A stretch of DNA of 7,664 nt, taken from Anaerolineales bacterium UBA1136. Lineage in GTDB: Bacteria > Chloroflexota > Anaerolineae > Anaerolineales > UBA11657. The position numbers and the translations under genes are program-made. Below are positions 1 through 6,155 of this stretch, in pieces (positions within the stretch are counted from its first letter, which is position 1; each line of letters begins with the position of its first letter). Location of the stretch: the NCBI GenBank assembly GCA_002311455.1, contig DCAJ01000023.1, forward strand, positions 23,958 through 31,621, in the 5' to 3' direction. The notes beneath the pieces were generated by a model that saw nothing but the letters and a program-made list of their open reading frames with translations, searched no databases and had not been told where the DNA came from.

Positions 1-608
1 GAGAAAAAACAGCTTCATCAATACCAATTGGTAGAATGTTGCGAAGCGACACTACAGGTTTTACATTCGGATGCTTGCTACCAGAACCGGAAGTGCCACT
101 ATTTGGAGACTTTGTTAAAGCACCTGCACAGCAAGGCTTAACTGAAATTATTGGAGTAATACATAATATTGTCATAGAGGATGACCTGTTCGTGCGGCAG
201 CTTATAGCAGCTCCTGATCTACCGGATGCTTATATTCAGGATCAGCGCCGAAATAGGCAAATACCCATAGAGGTCAGTGTATTGTCAGTCGGATATTCTT
301 CTGGAAATACTATGATACAAGGCCTGCCACCACAACCTCCAGTCACCCTAGATTACATTAAACGCTGCTCAATAAATGATATGATCGCATTTACAGATCG
401 CCAAGATTACCTTGCACTAATACTAAACTCAAAGGAAACACCAGTGGACGAACTAATTGTGGCAGCACTGCAACGCGCATCAGGAGCAAGACCTATTGAA
501 GACCGGGCACTTTTTCTAATACAGGCTGGAAAAGAGCTAGCAAGACTACTTTCGGACGACCTTTCCAAACTTGACTCAATATTGCGGCGCATACAGGTGA
601 ACACATGA
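1..608 (+). CDS. HAS-barrel domain protein, partner of HerA-like ATPase (5' end cut off by the window)
   Basis: The reading frame is open from codon 3-5 at the left edge to the TGA at 606-608, giving about 201 visible residues. An ATG exists at 36, but no convincing ribosome binding site precedes it. The residues before it (IPIGR) fit the opening strand of a HAS-barrel, so I treat the gene as truncated rather than starting there. The visible start (IGRMLRSDTTGFTFG, then PLFGDFVKAP and EIIGVIHNI) resembles the small beta-barrel seen at the N-terminus of HerA and F1-type ATPases. The C-terminal third is charged and helical, with no Walker motif and no nuclease motif that I can see. The stop overlaps the next gene's start as ATGA, so the two are translationally coupled and their products probably form a complex. 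By family knowledge, such proteins precede HerA-like genes in cyanobacteria; a role as adaptor or clamp is inference. The domain call rests on pattern recognition only. Confidence 0.72.
   Translation, partial: EKTASSIPIGRMLRSDTTGFTFGCLLPEPEVPLFGDFVKAPAQQGLTEIIGVIHNIVIEDDLFVRQLIAAPDLPDAYIQDQRRNRQIPIEVSVLSVGYSSGNTMIQGLPPQPPVTLDYIKRCSINDMIAFTDRQDYLALILNSKETPVDELIVAALQRASGARPIEDRALFLIQAGKELARLLSDDLSKLDSILRRIQVNT
594..604 (+). promoter_or_regulatory. Ribosome binding site of the HerA-like gene
   Basis: AGGTGA at 595-600 lies 4 bases before the ATG at 605 and matches six bases of the extended Shine-Dalgarno consensus (GGAGGTGATC). It sits inside the last codons of the upstream gene, which supports both the 605 start and translational coupling through the ATGA overlap. 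Confidence 0.8.
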
Positions 609-2299
609 CTATAGAATCAGAACTTGAAAGTATTTTCCCTAGCAACAAAGATGATCCAAGCAATCTAGGTCTGCGACTCGGAATAATAGTGGGAGGCTCA
701 TTATCTAAGGGCCTTACTGTCAAATTGGATGCCGGGGAGCTGCCGGGTAGTATGATTGAGCAGCTAGCTGTAGGACGCTACGTCGTTGTTCAAGGTTTAA
801 CCGAACGTCGCTTTTTCTGCATAGTAACTGATGTTTCACTGGAGCACACTAATCCATCTATAGAATCCAATCCTCCCGAAACAACAGATATATATACGGC
901 CGAGATATACCGCAGCACACTAGTATACGGCCGAGCTAATGTAGCACCTATGCTTGTACTAGAACGCGACTCTGAGGAACCAAGACCAGTCAAAACTATT
1001 CCCGCACATTTTTCAGTAGTTTCACAAGCAAATGAAGAAGATGTGGCACGGGTGTTTGGAAAAGCAGATGATGACCATTTCTATATTGGTAATCCCATAG
1101 AGATGGACCAAGTGCCTATCAACGTTAATCTGGATCGATTCATCGAACGTTCTTCTGGAGTCTTTGGTAAAAGCGGCACTGGCAAGTCATTCATAACACG
1201 CACGCTTTTGTCAGGCATAGTCAAGTCAGGTAAAGCATCATGTCTTATCTTCGACATGCACAACGATTATGGGTGGGCCATCAAAAATGAGCATGGTAGA
1301 GAATACAAAGGTTTACAGCAACTCTTTGATGCAAATCGAGTAAACGTAATTACACTGGACCCAGAAACCTCGCAAACAAGAGGAAACAGACATGATGGTG
1401 CGTTACATATTCCTTATGATGCTATTGAACCAGAAGACATAGCCATGCTAGCAGGTGTACTAACATTAAGCGAAGTCCAAGTAAATGCACTATATTTCTT
1501 GCGCCGACGTCTAGGACGTAAGTGGCTACGCAAATTACTATCAGATGATGAACATGACCAGACGGAACTTGATGAGTTCATCCAACAAGGCGATCTAATA
1601 AAAGGTACTCTAGGAGCCATTCAACGCAAGTTCGAGATTTTCAGACACATGGGATTCCTTCAAACTAATGTACGCGAGGACCTCGTTGAAACACTATTTC
1701 AAAAACTTAACTCCGGTATTAGTATAGTACTTGAATTTGGCATATATGGCGATAATCTGCCAGCTTACATGTTTGTCGCAAATTACCTGACGCGTAGAAT
1801 TCATCACCGGTATGTAGCAACAAAGAACAAAGCATTTGGACATCAGGGAGATGAGCCAAATCCGCTCATGATAGTTATAGAAGAAGCACACAAGTTTCTA
1901 GACCCAGAGATATCTCAGCACACTATTTTTGGAACTATAGCCCGCGAGTTGCGCAAATACAATGTAACTCTACTAGTTGTGGACCAACGACCAAGTGGCA
2001 TAGATGATGAAGTCATGAGTCAAATCGGCACGCGTGTAACATGTTTGCTCGACAACGAATCGGATATCCGAGCTGTATTTTCTGGAGTGAGTGGAGCAAG
2101 TGCTCTGCGTGAAGTTCTGGCACGCTTAGACACACAGCAGCAGGCACTTATAATGGGTCATGCTGTACCAATGCCGGTCGTTATCCGTACAAGGGACTAC
2201 GGACCAGAATTGTATGCGGAGATAACCGGAGGAGAGTCACATGACATACAATCTGATGGAGAAAAGGTAGCACAGGCTAAGGCGGATTTATTCGGATAA
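605..2299 (+). CDS. herA: HerA-like hexameric DNA translocase ATPase (DUF87, HAS-barrel)
   Basis: This complete 564-residue protein belongs to the HerA branch of the FtsK/HerA superfamily, ring-shaped motors that pump double-stranded DNA. Residues about 20-85 (LGIIVGG...VVVQGLTERRFFCIVTDV) look like the N-terminal HAS-barrel. The RecA-like core follows: Walker A GKSGTGKS at 188-195 with Lys194, a FDMHNDYGW motif at 216-224 where many HerA proteins have D-x-HGEY, Walker B LMIVIEEAH at 421-429 with Glu426/Glu427, and RELRKY at 447-452 leading to the typical VVDQRPS at 458-464. The RELRKY block is where archaeal HerA carries its arginine-finger residues. There is no signal peptide or membrane segment, so it is cytosolic. 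The start is set by a good ribosome binding site and a 4-base overlap with the HAS-barrel gene. Archaeal HerA acts with NurA in DNA end resection, and some bacterial HerA proteins serve in phage defence with nuclease or Sir2 partners. Neither kind of partner is visible here, so repair is only the default reading. Confidence 0.9.
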   Translation: MTIESELESIFPSNKDDPSNLGLRLGIIVGGSLSKGLTVKLDAGELPGSMIEQLAVGRYVVVQGLTERRFFCIVTDVSLEHTNPSIESNPPETTDIYTAEIYRSTLVYGRANVAPMLVLERDSEEPRPVKTIPAHFSVVSQANEEDVARVFGKADDDHFYIGNPIEMDQVPINVNLDRFIERSSGVFGKSGTGKSFITRTLLSGIVKSGKASCLIFDMHNDYGWAIKNEHGREYKGLQQLFDANRVNVITLDPETSQTRGNRHDGALHIPYDAIEPEDIAMLAGVLTLSEVQVNALYFLRRRLGRKWLRKLLSDDEHDQTELDEFIQQGDLIKGTLGAIQRKFEIFRHMGFLQTNVREDLVETLFQKLNSGISIVLEFGIYGDNLPAYMFVANYLTRRIHHRYVATKNKAFGHQGDEPNPLMIVIEEAHKFLDPEISQHTIFGTIARELRKYNVTLLVVDQRPSGIDDEVMSQIGTRVTCLLDNESDIRAVFSGVSGASALREVLARLDTQQQALIMGHAVPMPVVIRTRDYGPELYAEITGGESHDIQSDGEKVAQAKADLFG

Positions 2300-2320
2300 T
2301 CAAGCAATATTGCTTGATTA
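2297..2320. repeat. Perfect 24-base palindrome overlapping the HerA stop codon
   Basis: The half-site TAATCAAGCAAT is followed directly by its exact reverse complement. The palindrome begins on the TAA stop of the HerA-like gene. As RNA it could fold into a 9-10 bp stem with a short AU-rich loop, but no U-run follows it on either strand, so it is a poor classic terminator. It could be a protein binding site, an mRNA 3'-end stabiliser, or one part of the composite termination region with the neighbouring inverted repeats. Confidence 0.75.
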
Positions 2321-2331
2321 ATAGCTATTAA
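2318..2331. repeat. Perfect 14-base palindrome abutting the 24-base one
   Basis: TTAATAGCTATTAA reads the same on both strands and shares three bases with the preceding palindrome. It is short and AT-rich, so chance is a fair explanation taken alone. Its interest comes from being the second of three inverted repeats placed end to end. Confidence 0.55.
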
Positions 2332-2364
2332 AACAATGTGCTTATTCACATCGTTTGATCATCT
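2331..2364. terminator. Probable bidirectional Rho-independent terminator between convergent genes
   Basis: AAACaATGTG at 2331-2340 pairs with CACATcGTTT at 2347-2356 around the loop CTTATT. This gives nine pairs and one internal mismatch. On the plus strand it is followed by GATCATCTTTT, a weak T-run, and would end the HAS-barrel/HerA transcript. On the minus strand the same hairpin is followed by TTTTAAT and would end the ABC exporter transcript. The placement between two convergent operons fits a shared terminator. The stem is AT-rich, so strength is uncertain. Confidence 0.55.
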
Positions 2365-2425
2365 TTTATGGACTATTTGCTTCCTTGGATTTATTTGATA
2401 TAGATACTGAACCTATCTAGTGTCT

Positions 2426-4234
2426 CTAGCCTATTCCAATACTCTCGATATATTCAAGCGACTGATGCCGGAAGTAAGTGTCATATAAATCTGCGTAATG
2501 TCCGGAAGATTCCATTAGCTCCCTATGATTTCCTCGCTCAATGATTTCACCCTGACGCATCACAATGATCAAGTCAGCTGAACGCACTGTAGACAATCTA
2601 TGAGCTATCAAAATGCTAGTGCGGTTCTTGACTATCAAATCCAGAGCTTCCTGAATCTGAGATTCAGTGAAAGGATCGACACTTGCTGTAGCTTCATCCA
2701 ATAGGAACAGGATCGGGTCTTGGAGAAGAACTCTGTTCAAAGCCACTAGCTGTCGCTGTCCCAAAGACAGTCGAGAGCCACGTTCTCCTACGTCAGTCTG
2801 TATACCTTCTGGCAGTGCATGTAGCCATTCTCCATCACCAATGCTGTGAGCTACTTCTAATATGTCACTATCAGTTGCTCCTGGACAGGCATAACGAATA
2901 TTATCAGCCAAGCTTCCAGAGAATAGAAAGGGCGATTGCGACACAATACCGATTTGTCGACGATACTCTTGTAGATCAAAAGTACGTACGTCTCTGCCAC
3001 CAATATATATGGTCCCACTCTGAAATTCATAAAATCTTGCCAGTAATTTGACCAATGATGATTTGCCAGCTCCAGTATGTCCAACAAGAGCAACACTCTG
3101 TCCAGCTAAAATTTGTAGATTAAAATCATTAAGCACTTGCTCATTTTTATTATAATGAAAGTCAACTTTTTCAAATGTAATATCGCCAGGCATTAGAGTA
3201 GACCCAGAATTTGCAGTTTGAAATACCATAGGTTCTGCATCAATCAGAGCAAACACCCGTTCCGCTGCAGCTAATCCACTTTGAAACTGACTCCAGAATG
3301 CAGCCAGCTGCATGACAGGAAACCAGAAACGATCTACAGTTGATACGAAAAGATACCAGGCTCCTGCAGAGATTAGACCTATACCAGCAGCACGTCCACC
3401 TGCGTATAGCATTAACGCTACACCAATTCCAACCAGACCATGCAATACTGGAAATACAGTCGAAAGCACTAACCCTCGTCGAAAGTTGATCCTATATGAT
3501 TCTGCGTTTACTGCAGAGAATTCTCCATATATGGACCCTTCCTGGCGAAAATTCTTCGCAACACTAATTCCTGTGATAGCTTCCTGAATGGCAGAATTTA
3601 CGTTAGCCATTGCTCTCGCTCCTTGTCTAGTAACCTTGCGAGCAATCTTTCTCCATTCTTTTACTAAATAAAATAGCAGCGGGGAAAGTACCAACTGTAA
3701 ACATGCCAAACGCCACTCTATTCTAAACAACACAAATAGCAGCACAAACACTACTGCCATCTGGTTAAGAATATCTCCTACAAGTCGCATAGTTTGACCA
3801 AACTCATGCGTATCAGAAGTCACTCGGCTAATAATTTTGCCCGAAATATGTTCATCATAAAATGCAAGATCATGAAATACCGCTGCTTCAAAAGCATTGC
3901 TGCGCATCTCTAATACGACATCACCTATCAGTGTATTAAAACCCCTGAAACGTATGTAGTTCAACACCCACACAGCTACACCTATGGTCATGATTATCGC
4001 TATCAAGCGAATAAGCACAGCTTGCCCGCCACCTGCTGCTATGTGGTCTATGCCTTGTGCTATTAGCACAGGAAAAGCCGCACTTATCAGAGAAAGTAAT
4101 ATCAAAGATATTACAACTGTTGCCAATCGGACTTTGTAGGGTTGAACATAAGCCCATATTCTACGAACTAAATCACTATCACTGTAGTGACGATCATAGG
4201 AATCAGTAGCTAACCCACCAAAAACTGATGTCAT
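2426..4234 (-). CDS. ABC exporter half-transporter with the catalytic Walker B (second subunit of a heterodimer)
   Basis: This complete 602-residue protein fuses a six-helix transmembrane domain (segments near 36-62, 73-95, 155-171, 174-192, 255-279 and 285-308) to a C-terminal ATPase domain. That is the type IV exporter layout of MsbA, BmrCD and TM287/288. ATPase motifs are the A-loop Tyr361, Walker A GHTGAGKS at 385-392, Q-loop Gln433, signature LSLGQ at 489-493, Walker B ending LLDE with Asp513 and the catalytic Glu514, and H-loop His545. The signature departs from LSGGQ by having Leu for the first Gly. The gene starts 1 base after the stop of the preceding ABC gene, and GAGG eight bases before its ATG lies inside that gene's end, so the two are co-translated. 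It acts in the cytoplasmic membrane. The substrate (lipid, drug, peptide or glycolipid) cannot be told from sequence. Family confidence is very high; the heterodimer call is inference from gene pairing and motifs. Confidence 0.95.
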   Translation of the reverse strand: MTSVFGGLATDSYDRHYSDSDLVRRIWAYVQPYKVRLATVVISLILLSLISAAFPVLIAQGIDHIAAGGGQAVLIRLIAIIMTIGVAVWVLNYIRFRGFNTLIGDVVLEMRSNAFEAAVFHDLAFYDEHISGKIISRVTSDTHEFGQTMRLVGDILNQMAVVFVLLFVLFRIEWRLACLQLVLSPLLFYLVKEWRKIARKVTRQGARAMANVNSAIQEAITGISVAKNFRQEGSIYGEFSAVNAESYRINFRRGLVLSTVFPVLHGLVGIGVALMLYAGGRAAGIGLISAGAWYLFVSTVDRFWFPVMQLAAFWSQFQSGLAAAERVFALIDAEPMVFQTANSGSTLMPGDITFEKVDFHYNKNEQVLNDFNLQILAGQSVALVGHTGAGKSSLVKLLARFYEFQSGTIYIGGRDVRTFDLQEYRRQIGIVSQSPFLFSGSLADNIRYACPGATDSDILEVAHSIGDGEWLHALPEGIQTDVGERGSRLSLGQRQLVALNRVLLQDPILFLLDEATASVDPFTESQIQEALDLIVKNRTSILIAHRLSTVRSADLIIVMRQGEIIERGNHRELMESSGHYADLYDTYFRHQSLEYIESIGIG

Positions 4235-4250
4235 CTTAATTGCCTCGTTC
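4235..4250 (-). promoter_or_regulatory. Ribosome binding site of the second ABC gene, inside the first
   Basis: Read on the minus strand, GAGGCAATTAAG precedes the ATG at 4234. The GAGG core is 8 bases upstream and overlaps the last codons of the first ABC gene, whose TAA stop ends one base before the ATG. This arrangement indicates translational coupling and near-equal amounts of the two subunits. Confidence 0.7.
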
Positions 4251-6029
4251 CGGCAAATCTTGCTCGCCTATGTAATGAGAGAAGATACGTTTATATGCAA
4301 GCGAATTTTCCATCAGATAATCATGGTCCCCAACGTCTGTCACTTCACCCTGCTTAAGAACCACAATTAGATCAGCCCAGCGAATTTGGGAGAGGCGGTG
4401 TGTAATCAAGAATGTCGTGCGACCTTTTGATGCTTCACGAATGGCACTTTGGATCTGATCTTCAGTCGCACTGTCAATCGCACTAGTAGAATCGTCCAAA
4501 ATTAGAATACTTGGATTAGTGAGAAAAGCCCGAGCTAAAGCTAGACGTTGACGCTGTCCCCCAGATAGTTTAGCTCCACGTTCACCTATAGTAGTTTTAT
4601 ATCCATTCTGGAAATCCATAATGAAATCGTGCGCCTGTGCTGCTCGAGCAGCTGTCTCAATCTGTACTTGATTAGCGCCGGGAAAACCGAACGCTATGTT
4701 TTCTCCAATAGTACGTGAAAACAAGAACAGATCCTGTTCAATGATAGAAATTTGCTTTCTCAATGAAGAAAGATTCCAATCACGCACATCTATGCCATCA
4801 ACTATGACACTACCATTTTGCACATCATAAATTCGGTTTATCAATTTAACCAAAGTCGATTTACCAGAGCCAGTTTGACCAACAAGTGCGATAGTTTGAC
4901 CTGGAGATGCACTAAATGAAATATTCTTAAGTACATTTCCCTCCGACGTGTATCCAAAGGATACATTCTCAAAACTTACATAACCTTTTACGGTACTATC
5001 ATGACCTTCAATATTCTCGTCAAGCTTAGTCTCACCTGTAATCAGCTCAAGAATGCGACGAGCCCCTGCTAGACCTAGGGCTACCTGAGAATAAGAGAAT
5101 AAGGATGTAAAAACTGGAAATCCAAATAAAGACAGTAACCCCATGAATGCCACCACATTACCAAAAGAGATAACACCAGATCTAAATAATGTAACCGCAT
5201 GCCAAAATCCAAATGCATTTGCTAAACCCATTAATAATAATGGTAGAAAACGAGCCTCCACGAAGCCTTGGTTTACGAAAGCATCACGATAGTCACGTGC
5301 TCTTTCTAGGAACCGCTTCGTCTCGGCCTCCTCTTGTGCAGCTCCTTTGACTGTCTCTACTCCATCTATCACTTCCACAAGATGAGCATTAAGGTCTCCA
5401 AATGTTCGTCTTACTCGTTCTGAAATAGGTCTTAGTTCGGCCAAGTACTGCCACAATGCAATTACATACAATACCAAAAACGCAAGTGGTACTATCGTTA
5501 GCTCCACATGTATATAGAAAGCGAATAAAGCCGGCATGATCAAGAAACTAGCCGAACCAACAACCAAATTTAACCCAGGGTTAAACATGAGATTAATCTC
5601 TCTCACATCGTTTGTTGCACGTGCCATCACATCACCGACTGCATACATGTCGTGAAATGTCATACTCTTTCCGATCAGGCTTACATATAATTCCTCGCGA
5701 GTATCTCGTTCCATACGCTGCCCTATGATCTCTGCCGAGATATTCCGCATTAGAATCCCAACTGCTCGACCAATTTGAGTTATCACTACCATTGTAGTAA
5801 CCCACAAGAGATGCTCATAATTAGGTTTAGGTTGCGATCTTACAAACACATCAAAAGCTGCGCCAATCAAAATAGGTACCCACGCTGCTAGAGCTGCATT
5901 AGCAAATGACGGAATAATCAGGCCAATAACTGACCAAATATGACGTCTGGAATGTGAGAGTAGCCAACTTAGAGCCGAACTCTTGTCGGTTACTACCTGG
6001 CCTTTTACAGTAAATTCACTAAATGTCAT
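4236..6029 (-). CDS. ABC exporter half-transporter with degenerate Walker B (first subunit of a heterodimer)
   Basis: Starting at the ATG at 6029 this is a 597-residue type IV ABC exporter subunit. It has six membrane segments (near 33-56, 74-94, 155-174, 178-197, 262-282 and 291-312) followed by an ATPase domain. Motifs are the A-loop Tyr360, Walker A GQTGSGKS at 384-391, Q-loop Gln432, a canonical LSGGQ at 488-492, Walker B LILDD with Asp512 and Asp513, and H-loop His544. Asp513 stands where the catalytic Glu normally is. This is the known hallmark of the degenerate-site subunit in heterodimeric exporters such as TM287/288 and TAP. An in-frame GTG at 6083 would add 18 residues, but it has no ribosome binding site. 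GTGATC at 6032-6037 before the ATG matches the anti-Shine-Dalgarno at proper spacing, so I prefer 6029. The gene is first in a two-gene operon with its partner. The substrate is unknown. Confidence 0.93.
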   Translation of the reverse strand: MTFSEFTVKGQVVTDKSSALSWLLSHSRRHIWSVIGLIIPSFANAALAAWVPILIGAAFDVFVRSQPKPNYEHLLWVTTMVVITQIGRAVGILMRNISAEIIGQRMERDTREELYVSLIGKSMTFHDMYAVGDVMARATNDVREINLMFNPGLNLVVGSASFLIMPALFAFYIHVELTIVPLAFLVLYVIALWQYLAELRPISERVRRTFGDLNAHLVEVIDGVETVKGAAQEEAETKRFLERARDYRDAFVNQGFVEARFLPLLLMGLANAFGFWHAVTLFRSGVISFGNVVAFMGLLSLFGFPVFTSLFSYSQVALGLAGARRILELITGETKLDENIEGHDSTVKGYVSFENVSFGYTSEGNVLKNISFSASPGQTIALVGQTGSGKSTLVKLINRIYDVQNGSVIVDGIDVRDWNLSSLRKQISIIEQDLFLFSRTIGENIAFGFPGANQVQIETAARAAQAHDFIMDFQNGYKTTIGERGAKLSGGQRQRLALARAFLTNPSILILDDSTSAIDSATEDQIQSAIREASKGRTTFLITHRLSQIRWADLIVVLKQGEVTDVGDHDYLMENSLAYKRIFSHYIGEQDLPERGN

Positions 6030-6037
6030 CAGATCAC
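6030..6037 (-). promoter_or_regulatory. Shine-Dalgarno-like site deciding the ATG start of the first ABC gene
   Basis: On the minus strand GTGATC lies two bases before the ATG at 6029. It matches the 3' half of the extended consensus GGAGGTGATC, and with that alignment the start codon falls at the normal distance. The alternative GTG at 6083 has nothing comparable. The match lacks the GGAGG core, so strength is uncertain. Confidence 0.5.
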
Positions 6038-6100
6038 ATATATATATAAAAACAGGTGTTTCTAATAAAGCAATAGCGCCCACTGATGGACGCTATGCAA

Positions 6101-6106
6101 ATTATA
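6101..6106 (-). promoter_or_regulatory. Putative -10 box for the ABC exporter operon
   Basis: The minus strand reads TATAAT here, a perfect -10 hexamer, 71 bases before the preferred ATG. Transcription would begin near 6094 and give a leader of about 65 bases. No good TTGACA-like -35 box sits 16-18 bases upstream; the best candidate is GTATCA, matching three of six. The call rests on the -10 and its position alone. Confidence 0.45.
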
Positions 6107-6141
6107 GTCGATTAGCACCATAGATGATACTAACCACGCGG

Positions 6142-6147
6142 TATAAT
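6142..6147 (+). promoter_or_regulatory. Putative -10 box for the glycosyltransferase gene
   Basis: A perfect TATAAT lies 8 bases before the ATG at 6156. If used, transcription would start at about 6154-6156, on or just before the start codon, making a leaderless or nearly leaderless mRNA. This agrees with the absence of any Shine-Dalgarno sequence there. The -35 region is weak (TAGATG or CATAGA at plausible spacing). Confidence 0.45.
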
Positions 6148-6155
6148 CTGAGCAA

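Larger units (their letters stand above)
2300..2425. other. Convergent intergenic gap
   Basis: These 126 bases separate the HerA-like stop from the stop of the second ABC gene. The left half holds three stacked inverted repeats. The right half (about 2365-2425) is plain AT-rich sequence, with only a 6-bp inverted repeat (TAGATA at 2401-2406 against TATCTA at 2414-2419). I see no gene or RNA gene here. Confidence 0.7.
6030..6155. other. Divergent intergenic control region
   Basis: These 126 bases lie between the divergent starts of the ABC operon and the glycosyltransferase. They hold a TATAAT on each strand 35 bases apart, a run of alternating AT at 6038-6048 followed by five A's on the plus strand, and the GTGATC site. 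No clear operator palindrome is visible. If the upstream GTG at 6083 were the true ABC start, the non-coding part would shrink to 72 bases. Confidence 0.6.

Noticed and set aside
1..608. The first gene as the NurA nuclease
   Set aside because: The visible 201 residues lack the acidic catalytic motifs expected of NurA and instead look like a small beta-barrel followed by a helical tail.
407..723. Two minus-strand open frames across the HAS-barrel/HerA junction
   Set aside because: Both are opposite clearly coding sequence, are rich in Ser/Arg as expected from antisense reading, and have no family resemblance.
605..2299. HerA-based antiphage defence system
   Set aside because: Known bacterial HerA defence loci include a Sir2, DUF4297 or other nuclease effector beside HerA. 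None is visible: the only linked gene is the HAS-barrel protein and the next genes are an ABC exporter. The upstream side is unseen, so this is not fully excluded.
2401..2419. A further hairpin (TAGATA/TATCTA) near the ABC stop as a terminator
   Set aside because: It has only six AT-rich pairs around a 7-base loop and no T-run in either direction, so it is easily explained by chance.
2857..3096. A 79-codon minus-strand frame overlapping the second ABC gene's ATPase domain
   Set aside because: It is in a different frame of the same strand as a region encoding Walker A and the Q-loop, so it is a shadow.
3312..3587. A 91-codon plus-strand open frame within the second ABC gene
   Set aside because: It is antisense to a well-conserved transmembrane domain. 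The product is low in recognisable features and is best explained as a by-product of the real gene's codon use.
6038..6052. The alternating AT tract as a repeat element or origin-like region
   Set aside because: It is only 11 bases of alternating AT plus five A's. That is too short and simple to support anything beyond AT-rich promoter DNA.
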